This document shows positions 35,599 to 47,357 of a stretch of 64,000 nt of DNA, piece by piece. Origin of the DNA: Salvator merianae (taxonomy: Eukaryota; Chordata; Lepidosauria; Squamata; Teiidae); the NCBI GenBank assembly GCA_003586115.2, contig QVOM02000034.1, positions 144,896,517-144,960,516 of the forward strand. The letters run 5' to 3'. Position 1 is the stretch's first letter, and each line of letters starts with the position of its first letter. Under the pieces are notes generated by a model. It made no database searches. It was not told the DNA's origin and saw only the letters and a list, made by a program, of their open reading frames with translations. The position numbers and the translations under genes are program-made.

Positions 35599-36138
35599 TG
35601 TGTGGCTTAAATAATTCTACATTCACTTTCTCATTTGAAAGGGGGAGAAAAAGAAGAGTGGAAATGACATTGCACTTTCTTCTTCCTCTCCAACTTCAGC
35701 TTTTTGCTATTCATGCTGCTGTCTCATCCCCAAATTGAGGGGCAGAGACCATTGGAGGTAAGAAGGCAGTATAAATTTCCCAAATCTGACACGTCACCTG
35801 TGTGGTTAGGAAATGCTGGGGGAGTAAATTTCATAGCCCCTCCTCAATCAGACAGAGCTATGAATGTGGCTATATGCAAGGAGGTACATTCAGACCTCAT
35901 CAACCCATTTTTTTGCTAAAGTAACTTTTACCTCTGGAGAAGCAGTTTAAGGGTGCCTCTGAGCAAGAATTCTTCTTTGGAAGGAGGAATTAAAATTACC
36001 AAAATGCAGAGACACACAGCCTTAGGTGCTGCATACAGATTTAAAATATAGATATAAAATTAATTAGGTACCAAGTTAATGCAAATGTTTCTGTCAAACT
36101 TTCCTTTCCTTTGTAAAATTCTTCTATGTTCATCTTAC

Positions 36139-36375
36139 CATTCTTCAAGATTGTTTCACGCTCTGAGCCATCAACTTTTTGACGTCCAATCAAAAAACTT
36201 GTTGTGTCAGCAAAGTAGATATAGTTGGTCTCAGCATGAAAGTCCAGAGCTCGAGGATTGACCAGGTTTTCTATGGGGATCATATATTCATCAGCCACTT
36301 TGGTATTCAAATCCATTCCGCGTATTATTCCTGGGCGCCCTTTCCCATAGAACAGAAATAACTCATTCTTTGGTC
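36139..36375 (-). CDS. LRP1B: LRP1B exon D: start of the second YWTD propeller
   Basis: The 237-bp exon reads [60 protein letters not shown] and [19 protein letters not shown]. The [18 protein letters not shown] segment opens the propeller, and IYFADTT is the first blade's YWTD-equivalent. Acceptor ttttttaatgcag, donor GTAAGATG. It starts by completing an arginine codon split with exon C and ends one base into an aspartate codon. Confidence 0.97.
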
Positions 36376-37248
36376 CTGCATTAAAAAATAAAATAAAATA
36401 CAGACTTAAAACACAAATGCTGCCTAATTTCTTTGTACAGAATATTATTGCTGTTTAATTAACTGGTGCAATCAGTGAGTTTTTTTCCCCCAGAATTCAA
36501 TGCGTAAAATTAAGCTCTCAAATATTCCAAATGTGTCTAAACTCAAGATGACTGATCAATTGAATTATCTTAATTAAAACTCAGTTTACTTCTGTGACTG
36601 AGTTATATCTAATTAATCTTTGGTTTTTTTCTATAGCAATGCTTGTTTGTAACAAATCAGCAGACAACATTCAACCAATGCACATATTTTAAATTGCATA
36701 AGGATCTACAGTTGCTATTAATTCTAACACAATTGTAAACTCCTACCAACTTTAGTATACCAACTTTCTTATAAATTCTGAAGCCAAATACTGTAAAGAA
36801 ATACTGAATGCATTCACATTATTTACTCTGCCATCATTAAATATATTAATGCATGTGATGCCATTAGGATTCTTTGAATCTGCTATGGGGGGTGCAGTGA
36901 CCACAACACTGCCCCCTCTTAGCACATTCAGTACCCAGGAAGCGTGTGACACCTGCACAGATGCTGCATCCTTGCCATGCTGCTGAAAATGCTGATATAG
37001 CACTCCAACCACAGTGCAGGAGAAATAGATCTGCACAGCCCTTTCACCCATTCACCATTTGGGGAAGTGTCTTAACTGGTCTCTCTGCAGAATTCTTTGT
37101 TGTCAAAACACAAGAAGTGGTCTGTGGGGCCATTAGGATGCCTCTTCTGCTGTCAAGACTGACTACTGCTATTCTTATTGTGCAAGAGGAGGAGGAGGAG
37201 GTGGTAGCACATATGCTTGTAGCTGCTGTGGGAATATTGTCACTCTTT
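36376..37248. other. Intronic sequence, nothing recognised
   Basis: No exon. A short (GAG)n-like stretch lies at 37189-37201. Confidence 0.5.
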
Positions 37249-37256
37249 ATTCACAG

Positions 37257-38375
37257 TAGGGATGTGCACGAAATTTCGAAGCAACGAAATTTCGTACGAA
37301 TTTTGTTGCTTCGCAACATTCGCATCGAATGTGAAGTGCCCTCCCTATCGTGAAAGCGAATAGCGAAAGTCACGGCGATTTTCGTCAATTTTCGTGACCT
37401 TCACTACTCACCGCGAACGGCTATTTTTCGTCTTTTTTCGCTACGAAAACTGCGAAGCAACAAAGCTCGGTAGCTTCGTAGCCTCAACTCTCTGCCTCTA
37501 GAGGTGGAAATTGTAATGCATCACATTAGGAAAGACGGTATTTTTTTAACTCTTCGCCTGCCTCGCAGCTATCACACCGCATGAGGATGAGAAACTCAGA
37601 TGGCTAGGAGTTAATAAAACGTCTTTGATGGTGGTATATAGTTCTGCTTTTTGAAACGGAGGGCAAGACAAGGCGTCATTTTGCTGCTGCTCGGAAGTAG
37701 GGAGGGAGGGCAAGATGAGGCATCATTTCGCTGCTGCTTGGAAGTAGGGAGTTATTTCATCCTGCGGCTGCCGCCAGTCTTCTAAATTACGCGCTGAGCT
37801 GAAGGCAATTGCTTCGTGCGTCGCTGACTAAGCCTGCCCGCCTCGTAGGCGAGGTAATAATTTCTGTGCCCCAAACGATCGGCACGGACGGCAGACAGCG
37901 ACAAGTCGCGCCGATAAGTTAAAGGGACAGAAGTTAGCACGCGTGCGCGCACAGACATGAGCGTCGAAAAGGCATTGAAAATGACGAAAAATCAAAGCGA
38001 AAAAATTCCTTCGCTTGCTTTCGCTTGCTTTCGAGCTGCAGTGAGGAACCCCAAACGTACCTTCGTTGCTTTGAATCCTGCTACAAACCGGCTGCCGGTA
38101 AAAAGTAAGCTCCGTGCAATTTTTACTTTTAACGAAGCAACTCCTTAAATTAGCAACGTGGACGGTCAAATATAGAAGGGAGAGGGCAGGGGGATATGTG
38201 GCGTTTGTTTTTCGCTACTTATTTCATTGATTTTGCACTTCCGGTTTTCGAAAATTTTCGCTGCGAAAACGAAAATCGCCATTTTTGCGACTTCTGTTTT
38301 CGTGCGAAAACGAAGCAACGAAGTTTCAATGCATTGCGAAATGAACAGAGAAAATTCATTTCGTGCACATCCCTA
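37257..38375. mobile_element. hAT-type non-autonomous transposon, 1119 bp, CpG-rich
   Basis: Perfect inverted ends tagggatgtgcacgaaat and atttcgtgcacatccct(a) are flanked by an exact 8-bp duplication ATTCACAG (37249-37256 and 38376-38383), the mark of hAT transposition. The subterminal region repeats 'cgaagcaacgaa' in both orientations. Inside is a diverged direct duplication (about 43-bp spacing) near 37661-37750. Many CpGs survive, unlike the surrounding intron. Frames of 60-113 codons do not look like a transposase, so it must have moved in trans. Confidence 0.92.
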
Positions 38376-38478
38376 ATTCACAGTCATTTTTGTTACCTAA
38401 GACCTTACTGGCAATCATTTCATGCTATTTTCCAGTTTGTTTTTAAGACTTTGCATTTAACACTGTGAAAATATTTTA

Positions 38479-38517
38479 GAGCTTCTTTGTGGTGTGAAAA
38501 ACACCCCAAAGAAGCTC
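38479..38517. repeat. Short hairpin
   Basis: gagcttctttgtggtgt and acaccccaaagaagctc pair around a 5-base loop with one mismatch. Function unknown, probably a transposon remnant. Confidence 0.7.
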
Positions 38518-38519
38518 AA

Positions 38520-39770
38520 AAATTAGCTCTTTTCAAACCAGGTTTAGATACATTGAAACTCCTTCACCTTCTAGGAATTTAGCCTCAAAGAACCAAGGGA
38601 GTGGACTGAGGCCCTTGTGTGGGCAGAGAATTTAGACCCCATGAGATGTGTCTTTGGGCTTTACTGAGCAGTAGGCCAGTAATGATTCCTTCTGCGTCTT
38701 CCCACCATGTGAACAGCCCCCAACCAGAGGCTTTCAGGGCTGGGAGAAAGACCACTCTCACCCTGCAGCTGTTTCCAAATGAAGGTGCTGAAGTAACTAT
38801 TTTTAAACCCAGCTCTTGAAGAAGTGGGCCTTGGATAAAAAAATTGCCAGAGACCCATCATTACTATGGGGGAAGGACTAGCTGTATGGGTTTGGCTGTT
38901 TCAGTTTGTATACTCTGTGTTTAAAATATGATTTTGTTTTCATTATTTGCTATAAATAAATTTTGGCTTTTGAGAACTTTTTGAGCCTTAGAATCTGAGT
39001 ACTACCTTCAACATCATTTTTAGGAAGATGCAAATATTTTAATTCAAAATAAACCAAACTACTAACGGCTGGAGGAAATATACAAATGTTCAGAGAAGGG
39101 AAACATTTCTAGAACATTACCTGAACAATTTCATTAGCAAAACGTTAGAAATACAAAGCTGCTACTGATAGTTCTGAATCAATACAGAATACAAAAAATA
39201 ATTCAATTAAAGTGTCCTGTAATTTTCATGGATGAAATCCAGTTTCCTTTGTAGAGGTAACAGAGATATCAACATAAGTGAACAGGGAGCGCTGAGACAT
39301 TTTAAGGTTACAAGCAGATCAAGAAGTATTTGGACATTTTAAGGTTACAAATTAATGATGCTGAAAGTCTTAATAAGGCTTGGGAAAGATTTTTAGGATT
39401 AAGACAAAGACTATCAAAATATCCAATTAAGAAGACAAGGATAATGATGAATAGCAGATTAAAAAGGGTTTACGTTTTTTGTTTATTTTAATATATAGTA
39501 TTTTTAAGGGGGCTACTGCTGTTGACAACATTTCAGTTATGACTGGTGCAATTTACCCAACTATACTCTGGAGAACCAAGCATCGGCCAAACAGATTACA
39601 GCAATATCAGTAAAACTGCTGGTGTATATCGTGAAGCATGTTTTTCTACCAGCTAACACCAGAGGTTAGCCCTGCTACTGCTACTGGTGCTGATGATGAT
39701 GTTAATTAACACTCCGAGCTCCCACTCTGAAAGATTAGCTGTCGGCAAAGTGTTTGATTTTAAACAACAT
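38520..39770. other. Intronic sequence, nothing recognised
   Basis: No exon or clear repeat. A direct repeat 'acattttaaggttacaa' occurs twice near 39297-39350. Confidence 0.5.
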
Positions 39771-39772
39771 AC

Positions 39773-39916
39773 TTTTGCATGACCTGCCATCGCTTCCCAA
39801 GACGAAGCCCATCTTGCAGCGGCACGTCCTGCTTTTGTAGCTACTGCTGAGCAAACAGATGTGAGAGCATCCTCCTGGCTTTTCATCTGGGTCTGGTTCA
39901 CACGCATGGCTCCTGG
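39773..39916 (-). CDS. LRP1B: LRP1B exon C: EGF-like module between propellers 1 and 2
   Basis: The 144-bp exon encodes one complete EGF-like module. It reads [20 protein letters not shown], then [20 protein letters not shown] and GSDGRSCK. All six cysteines are present (C-x-C-x-C-x-CRC-x-C). Acceptor ccatttcttgcag, donor GTATGTTG. The first two bases complete an alanine codon begun in exon B, and the last base begins the arginine codon finished in exon D. It has the [12 protein letters not shown] segment I remember from LRP1B. Confidence 0.97.
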
Positions 39917-40009
39917 CTGCAAGAAATGGAAAAACAGAGGTTGAAAACTCATAGACATCAGAATGGAAAGAAAGGGTACTTAGGCAAAAGGCCATACTTG
40001 AGCATCAGG

Positions 40010-40010
<1 letters not shown>

Positions 40011-40065
<55 letters not shown>
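40011..40065. repeat. (GATA)n microsatellite
   Basis: About 13 perfect GATA units, 94 bases from the acceptor of exon C. Confidence 0.98.
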
Positions 40066-40419
40066 TCAAATTCCCAAAAGCAAATATTTAGGGCATATTG
40101 ATCAATAACAAATAAAGAACATGCAGTCCATACAAACAGCGCTAAATATTTGCTAAAGTCTTAGAGAGAATATTTTTAAAAAGATTAAAACATTCTAAAT
40201 CATGTTCAAAAGAGAAGGAAAGCTTATGTGACCGTAGAACCTTAGGGCAATTCCATGCTATCAGCAAGCATACTAGGATCATCTCTTCCACATACTTCTT
40301 AGACTCCCCCAGTGTGTAGAAAGGAGGCTCCTAGTATGCTTGCTGGTATGCTGCTGTATGCTGGTGTGGAATCATCCTTAGACTCTTTTTACCGTTTGCT
40401 CTGCAGTCACTACATACCC

Positions 40420-41610
40420 TGGGGAAGAAGAGGAAGAGCACTACTGGCTTGGTTCTCCTTGATCTCTTAGTGGATTGTGATACCATTGTCCATGGTTTCT
40501 TCTTGCATTGGCTCAAGGTATTGAGAGTTTGGGACACTGTTTTACAGTGGTTTTGCTTCTTCCTTTAGGGCAGATCCAAAGACAAGTAATGGAAATATTT
40601 GCCAGGGCATCCTGAAAATTAATCTTCAAGCGTTGATCTTTTTCCCTTGTGTGTGTGTGTATGTGTGTGTGTGTTTTAGAAGCTATAGGAAGTCATTGCA
40701 AGATGATATTAGGAAAGAGGTGTGCTGCACTATTCCATCTGGATCAAGAGAGATAGTTCAGGTGCCTGGAGAGAATAATGCACTGATGGTGGAGCAATAT
40801 ATTGAAGCTAAATAAATATAAAATTATATATATTTGTGGAGGTATGGCACACTAGGGATTCTCAAGTCCATCCTGTTCTTGAATTACTCTGGATCAAACA
40901 AGTGTTGCTGTTGCAGTGGTGACCAGGAGTGTCTACTTTCAACTCAGGCTCATTTGCTAGTTATGGCCTTTTCTGGATAGGGTTAACTTGGCCACAGTGA
41001 TCCATGCTCTGGTTATTTCCAGACTGGACTATAGTATTATGCTGTATGTGAAACTGCCTTTATCAACAGTTCAGAAGCTGCAGATAGTGTAGAATGTAGC
41101 AACCGGATGTGGCAGATACTTCTGACCAGACGAACATTAGTTTAAAAGAAACAGCATTTGTCGATTGTTGATTTGCTACTGAGCCCAATGCAAGGTTCTA
41201 ACACTGACTTACAAAGCCCTAATGAGGTGGATCCTAGGAATCTAAAGGACCACCTACTCCCTTATAGATGCACCTGTCAGTTAAGAACTGCAAGAGTGTT
41301 CTTTGTGATGTCACCACCATCAGCAGTCAAAGGAGTAAGAACAAGTGAGAGGACCTGTCTGTGGAATAGACCCTGGTTGTGGAATAACCACCCCTCTGAG
41401 GTTTGGGCAGCCCCGTCATTTAAAATATGCTAACGGTACACCACTTTACCCTAGCCACTTTACCCTCCTCTTTTAGCCAATTTTATCAGTGGTTTCAATA
41501 GACTGAATTTTAATTCTGTTTTACTGTATTGGTTTCTTTTGTAACTAATCCTGGAATATTAGGGAATAGAGTGGCGTAGAAATGTGAATAAATACATAAT
41601 TGATTTCATA
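40420..41610 (+). mobile_element. L2-type LINE fragment reaching the 3' end
   Basis: It begins with a block encoding TGLVLLDLLVDCDTIVHGFF (L2: LLDLSAAFDTIDHGIL) and continues through worn reverse-transcriptase sequence. It ends in a 3' region like that of L2 ('gagaggacctgtctgtggaa' then 'tagagtggcgtagaaatgtg' and an aataaata tail). The conserved catalytic box is not open. A (TG)n tract at about 40650-40674 lies inside. Confidence 0.75.
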
Positions 41611-43230
41611 CTAGCATTCTTTACATATTTTTTTCAACCTTTGTGCTACTCAGGACAACAAATAGAAGTCATCACCCTACCAACAAGGGAATAGTGTAGC
41701 AAAGGAGATCCATTTGTGGTAGCAAAAATCCTGCTCTGGATTGTAATCTCCAAACTCAGTCATTAGAAGCTGCTCAAACCCAATTTGGGCTGAAGCTGCC
41801 ACCAAAATAAAATATTTTAACTGTGCTACTAAAGACCCAAGGCCTGCTAGATGTCTAAACCCATTGTACCATTTTCTATAAGCTCTCTTCCCCAGAGATC
41901 TTCTCTTTCAATCCTAGGTTTGGGTACCTGCACTAAAAAAGCTGATATGGTCCACAGTTTACGCTTACTTCTTCTGTTAGACTCTGTGAATTGCCTTGTT
42001 ACTTGCACTTCCTGCTCAGAGCAGCCCATAACACACCTGCAACAGCTACCCTGGACAGGAAGTGTGGGTGGAAATCAAGTGTGTTTTTAGTCTCTACAGT
42101 AGCAATTCTAGGGTTGTTATTGCCCATCGAGTTGCACAGCCAAATAGCAGCTAAGTATTTCCCTTGATAACATGATATCAGAACACCACAATAAAGATGA
42201 AGATAAAATTGCCTTAGCAAATTGCCTTCACTGTCACAGAGGACCAGGCCTGCAAGGGATAAAAGCTCACATTCCTGGTCTCCTTCAGACCTTTTCATAT
42301 GAATCTTTCTGCACTTATCTGCTGTGTTCTGGAACTTTAGGTCTGGATCTGGCAGGTACTGGTCTCAGTCTGGTCTGGATGTGTGCTCCTGCACCACCCT
42401 GGAGCTCTCATTAGCTTTTGTTCCTGATCTCGGAGCCTCTGAGATATCCATTTCAGCAACACAAGACGCATCACCATCATGGGTCCCCCATGACCTTAGT
42501 ACCCCATTGAACTCTTTATACAGGTCTACTGGTATTCCAGATATAAACAATACCAGACAGCCATTTTGGGCCTCCTGACCCAGATGAAGGTGCAGGACCA
42601 CCTGGTCCTATTGGATAGATCACCCTCAACAGCGATGTCCTCTAGTCTTAGTACAAGAGCACAATTACAAGTGAGCAGCCCATTGCACTTCTCAGTTTCA
42701 CTTGTTGATCTGGACGGATTTACTTGGTGCCTTGCCAGAGAGACAGTGGCAACCAACTGGGGAATGTAGTACTGAGCAGTGTACTCCATAGTACTTCAAA
42801 AAGCCAGTAGAGATGTGGACATGGATCCAATTCATCCCACAATACTGCAAAAAAGTTTGTACACTCACAATGTGTTTATAACCCTAAATATGCTGAAGTG
42901 AAGGATGTTTGAATGGTAGAGATACACTTCTCTCCACAAAAGAAATATGAGTGCAGGGGCCAAAAGTGAAGCATCTTCACGCAGTCATGCTCTGGCACTC
43001 ACGGACATGGTACAAAGGATTGCCACTGCAGCTGGGCGTTCTAGAAATGTGAAGACCATCCTGGAGATCCATTACGCCAAAACCCTCTTTGAGCCCTGGC
43101 TGTTATATGGTACCACTACCAATCCTGGGATATCTAAATGACTAGCATTCTAAATGGAAGATAAAATGTGTTTGTTTCTCTACATCATAGGTGTGCATCC
43201 TTAATAAAGAACAAGGAAGTTGCAGGAAGC
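41611..43230. other. Intronic sequence, nothing recognised
   Basis: Several frames of 80-99 codons overlap here on both strands (41999-42789), but none shows a domain or consistent composition. It may hold an old repeat that I cannot name. Confidence 0.45.
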
Positions 43231-43234
43231 ATAC

Positions 43235-43406
43235 CTGTTGGTTGGATCCTCTTATGATACGCATGAATATCTCGTGCATTTTCAAGTCTAATTAATGACT
43301 TTGAATCTGTGCCATTGAATCTGTTTATTTGAATGATGCTGAAGTTATCCACATTTGTTGCATACAAATAGTCCTCAAATATGGTCAACCCATAAAGATG
43401 TCTAAC
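43235..43406 (-). CDS. LRP1B: LRP1B exon B: last blade of the first YWTD propeller
   Basis: The 172-bp exon reads [40 protein letters not shown] and [22 protein letters not shown] is the degenerate blade motif typical of the propeller's last YWTD position, and RIQPT leads into the EGF module. Acceptor cttag, donor GTATGC. It starts in phase 0 after exon A and ends one base into the next codon. NFS and NGT are potential N-glycosylation sites. Confidence 0.97.
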
Positions 43407-44219
43407 CTAAGGGGATGAAAATATATCATTATCATCTGATTTTATCAGAAGTTGTTCTAATCAAATGGTAATGCAACACTACACAAAGAAATGAATAATG
43501 GGATCATAGTTAGAAAGTCAATATTTGTTAATGAAAAACTCATTAAGACTCAAATCACAAATGGGTTCTGTTTTGTTTTCATTTGCACAACATAATTTTG
43601 TTTTCAATTAGCTCAGCAGAGGGAGGTTTAGGTAAGTCAGAACATGTGAAATGCCACAGGGATCAACCAAACACAATAAGCTTTGTGCAACTGTGACCAA
43701 TATTAAATACCTAGGATGAAAACTACGTTTCTGCCCACATCATCCATTCATTAGAAGAAAATAATGTAAAAACAGAAATTGTTCTGATGAAATGTCTGAA
43801 AGGAAAGGTCCAACTAAATCATATATAGAGAGTGAAGGAAGAAAACAGTTTGAACTAAATTTCACATTGTAATTTATATAAATCACAAACTCAAATATAT
43901 AAGAATGCTACCCTTATCAGCTTAAAGCACAACTTTCCTTTGGAATTTGCACTTATCTTTAAGTGCATGATGGACTTGTAAGGAAAAAAAATATGCATAC
44001 AGAAATCAGTGTATTAGTTTAAAAGTTACAGAAATGAATCAGTAAAAATTGCTTCTAAGTACATGCACAGAGAAAAAATACACTTTAAAAAAATACACTT
44101 TAAAAAAATTGACAAAACTTTATACGCTTAGGCAAATGGCTTTTTATTTTGTTTTTGTTTTAACTGATACAGAAATGGGGTAGACTAAAGTATAATCATA
44201 TAAAGTTCTGAGTTTTTAG
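43407..44219. other. Intronic sequence, nothing recognised
   Basis: AT-rich. A local direct repeat 'aaatacactttaaaaaaa' occurs near 44077-44108. Confidence 0.5.
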
Positions 44220-44560
44220 GGCCCTTTCTGCACTTACCTTTAGTCAGCAACAGTAACCCTCGAAGTAAGCTTCTGCATGTCATAGATCTGTATATTAATA
44301 CAAATCTGTGAAGCCCAATTCCCTGCCGAAATACTCTGTCTGCATTAGTCAGAGCATTATTCAGATTAGGGAAGCCTGTTTGGTATCACCAGCAGTCACA
44401 ATTAAATGTGACTACCCCATACTAGGGGGCCTGATCCAGAACACAGGAGGCACGCAAAGGTGCATCTCCTGTGTTCTGAAATACCACGGAATGTATTTCA
44501 GTGGTGTGCCATAGTGTACTGCTGATATGCATACCCCAGAAGCTCCGAGGCTAGGAATGT
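44220..44560. mobile_element. Class E transposon, left end only
   Basis: Begins ggccctttctgcacttacct, like 47827 and 61486, and contains the hairpin cagaacacaggagg / ctcctgtgttctg at about 44434-44479. No right terminus was found, so the 3' border is a guess. Confidence 0.5.
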
Positions 44561-44569
44561 TTTGTTCCT

Positions 44570-45250
44570 AGCCTTTGGAGTCATCGGAACCAAACTTCAA
44601 AGTCTGCTTGTGTTTCAATGCTGTGACATGGGCTGGTCTGTATCAGCACCATCATGCAGACACTGCTAATCCAGCCCAAAAGCAGCTCTACTTGCCTGAA
44701 CTCCAATCTGTGCATTGGCTGAGGTACAGAGTCAAAATAATCTTTTATTTACTACTATTTGCTCTCCTGGGCTCAACACTCTTCCTAAAAAACTGTACCA
44801 GACTGTAGAGTGTCCTCTTCAACCCTCCCCCGTTGCCTGTGAGGATGAGAACTGGCTGTTCCTGTCCAAGCTAGGTTCTCCTTCTACTAGAATACAGTGG
44901 ATATAGGACATATTTTCCCTTCTGTCCCCTTCTACTCACTACTTTAAGTGCTTACCTGTCAAAACTGACCTGAATTGATCTCCCCATTCATAAAAAGCTG
45001 ATATGCAGAGGTTTCCATCTTATCTGACCTTTTGTGCATGCTCAATACTCTGCAAGGAGGGAGACCTCTATCCTGTTTTGTATGAGAACTGTCCTCTTTT
45101 TATAGCCTTGACAGTTCTTCCAGGCCAGCTGTGTGTTGGAAAAAGCTGTCTTGTATGTATTTTTATACTGTTTTTGAGCTTTTCTTGCTGTTTTAATAAA
45201 ATCGGTGTTCTGATTTGATTTGATCCTTGGCTGATGGTATTTTTCTTGTT
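44570..45250 (+). mobile_element. Possible LINE 3' fragment
   Basis: A short frame reads LYLPELQSVHWLRYRVKIIF, like the 'LHWLPVxxRIxFKI' segment near the C terminus of several non-LTR reverse transcriptases. It is followed by a T-rich region ending in gttttaataaaatc. Weak. Confidence 0.35.
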
Positions 45251-45520
45251 TTGTGATCATTCTTTTATGGAGTACCATGCCAGTTTACAATTTTTAAAGC
45301 CACAGAATTAAGATCTCATTGAAAGCTTGATGCCTAGGTGAGCTATTTTCCTCACTAAAAACTGTATCCCCAGCCCATGGCTCATAACATTGGTTAACAG
45401 AGATATAAAAGATACAGTGAAATCTTTCCAGGGTGTGTTCGGTTAAATTCAACCTAAGTGTGTTTGGTCCTTTTGGCACTTACCTGGTATTCATGAACAA
45501 GCAAAGTGCTGGAACACTTT

Positions 45521-45701
45521 GGGCCTTTCTGCACTTGGCTTTATTCTGGATTATATCCCAGAATAAGGACATGCTGTTCACATGTTAGTAAACATTACAG
45601 CAGGGCCCAGGTGCGGGCCTGCCATAGTTCATATTAGCATGCAGATGGCAGGTCCCTATTCCAGGATATAATCTGGAATAAGGCCAAGTGCAGAAAGGGC
45701 C
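45521..45701. mobile_element. Class B inverted-repeat transposon, 181 bp
   Basis: Ends gggcctttctgcacttggct and aagtgcagaaagggcc; inner arms 'ttattctggattatatccca' / 'aggatataatctggaataag'. Flanks ttt/ttc. Five near-identical relatives are in the window. Confidence 0.85.
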
Positions 45702-47134
45702 TTCATTTGCCCTTGTGATTCACTGTACCATTCCTGAACTGTTCCAAGCCCCCCCCCCAGCTCTGTCCTGTTGTGGACAGGTTAAAAGTTGTCCTCAAGC
45801 ATTCTTGCAATAGAGAGAATGTTTCATGAGTGGTGTTTCTACAGCACTTCTGTGTTGTAAGGCCTGGGGTAGATTTGCCTCTTTGGTTGAATGATTAGGT
45901 CCAGACCCTGCAATGCTAGGTCTGGATCCTGTGATGCTAGACTCAGACCTTGCAAACCAGATGCAGTGTAGGACTAACATGCACATAGATAGGTGTGGAT
46001 GTACCTTGCAACAGGAGGACAGATTGCAAGGAACAGACCCCGCACTGAAGCACAAGGACAGAGGTGTTCTGGCAATCAGAATGTGAATGGAGCTAACTGT
46101 GGTAGACCAGACTGGGATTGTATTGCTGTTCCAGTCCAATAAGGTAAGTGCAAATTCAGTCCATGTTCCTCTTGAATGCAGCCCACCATTTTGTAAATGA
46201 TAGAGGCAGGGATGGGATTCCTTCTAATTTCAGAATGTGTGAGAGACAGGAAGAAAAATCTCTTTGATTTTTGATTTTTAGTTATGTTAAAAAAAGGAAA
46301 GCATCATATCAAAAGAGTACAAAATACCATGCAACGTTTTGGGTTAGGTTAGATAGTCATGGTGACATTTCCAGCTGTGGCCCTACTAATACATCTTATA
46401 TTTATTTGAGACTAAGACAGTCATGCAGAATCCATCTTATTTAAGTCTTTCCTATGCCATAACAAATGCAAACTAAATATAAGCCTTTGTTCTGGGTTTG
46501 CACAACTCAAAGCTAGAGCAGACAGAGCAACAGCTACAGTTGCCACAAGCACAAATGGCTTCATGAACATGCTTTGAAATCAGAGACTTTTAAGACAATT
46601 CCTGATACTTCTACAATAGTAGTATTAAAGTGACTCTAAGGAATGTAGATCTGCCAGCAAGTTCAAGAGATGAGTCTCACTGTATGCTCACTTTGTGAAT
46701 TAGTTCACACCATTAGCCTCTTTGAAATTACTTTGAGCAGCAAAACTGCATGGGGTCCAGAAGACGAAAAGCCACTTGCTTCTTCACACATCTGGGCTGT
46801 ATATTATGCATGCACACTACTCATGCTGCTACAATGTTGTTTACTACAGTTTAGGAAATTGTATTTTGTGGGTTTTATTTGAGCTCATGGAGGTCATGAT
46901 TTGCAGGAACCCCTTGTTGAGTTCCTTTTTAGTTGCCTTTTCTCCATAAACAGTGTTGAATTTAATACATAACTATAGCAAGTGTACATGCGGTGCAGTG
47001 ATTTATGAAAGAGGGCTCATGCAAAGTCATTTAGTGAATGCATTAATTACCATTAGGAATGGCTACAGACTATGAATATTTACAGTTCTTCACACCTATA
47101 CTTACAGATGGATTCTAAGGGATGCAGTACTTAC
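45702..47134. other. Intronic sequence, nothing recognised
   Basis: No exon seen and no repeat that I can name. Confidence 0.5.
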
Positions 47135-47357
47135 AAGTTCTCCTTTGATGATTGTGTGTCTGCTGTGTCCTTGATAATCAGCCACTTCTACAGAGTCCAA
47201 ATAGACATCTACCCAGTAAATATATTTACTGATCAGGTCCAAGGTAAGGGCAGTAGGCTGCTCAATTTTGGACACCACTATTCTTGTTCTGTTCAAGCCA
47301 TCCATGTCACATCTCTCAATTTTAGCAACGTTCCCATAGTCCGTGAAGAAGATTTTT
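47135..47357 (-). CDS. LRP1B: LRP1B exon A: YWTD blades of the first propeller
   Basis: This is the most 5' exon visible. The 223-bp exon reads [40 protein letters not shown] and [20 protein letters not shown], ending [15 protein letters not shown] and IYWVD are two blade signatures. Acceptor tttttacag, donor GTAAGT. The first base completes a glycine codon from an upstream exon that lies outside the window, and the exon ends in phase 0. NRT is a potential N-glycosylation site. The antisense strand also has a 147-codon frame, which is a shadow. Confidence 0.97.

Larger units (their letters stand above)
7899..47357 (-). other. LRP1B: LRP1B, partial gene (internal exons only)
   Basis: Eight exons on the minus strand encode consecutive pieces of a giant LDL-receptor-family endocytic receptor. 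The order is propeller 1 (end), EGF, propeller 2, [EGF not seen], LDLR class A. The protein matches LRP1B better than LRP1 as I remember them: the second propeller reads [12 protein letters not shown] and [11 protein letters not shown], the LRP1B form, where LRP1 has [11 protein letters not shown] and YWVDAFYDRIE. Exon lengths are 223, 172, 144, 237, 181, 220, 190 and 131 bp, and the junction phases agree throughout. Introns are 3.3-5.4 kb, with one of 12.5 kb that probably hides another exon. The signal peptide, first LDLa modules and start of propeller 1 lie beyond the right edge. Most of the ectodomain, the membrane segment and the cytoplasmic tail lie beyond the left edge. No frameshift or stop suggests a pseudogene. 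Assignment rests on remembered family sequence, not a search. Confidence 0.95.

Noticed and set aside
36946..37353. 135-codon plus-strand frame
   Set aside because: It crosses the border of the hAT insertion, so it cannot be an ancestral gene.
37828..38169. 113-codon frame inside the hAT element
   Set aside because: Does not resemble a hAT transposase (no dimerisation or zinc-finger motif) and overlaps another frame on the opposite strand.
40011..40065. Regular repeats that might suggest a CRISPR or minisatellite array
   Set aside because: Plain GATA units with no spacers; the genome is a vertebrate.
41999..42789. Several overlapping frames of 78-99 codons
   Set aside because: No consistent frame, no motif; overlapping on both strands as expected from moderate G+C noise.
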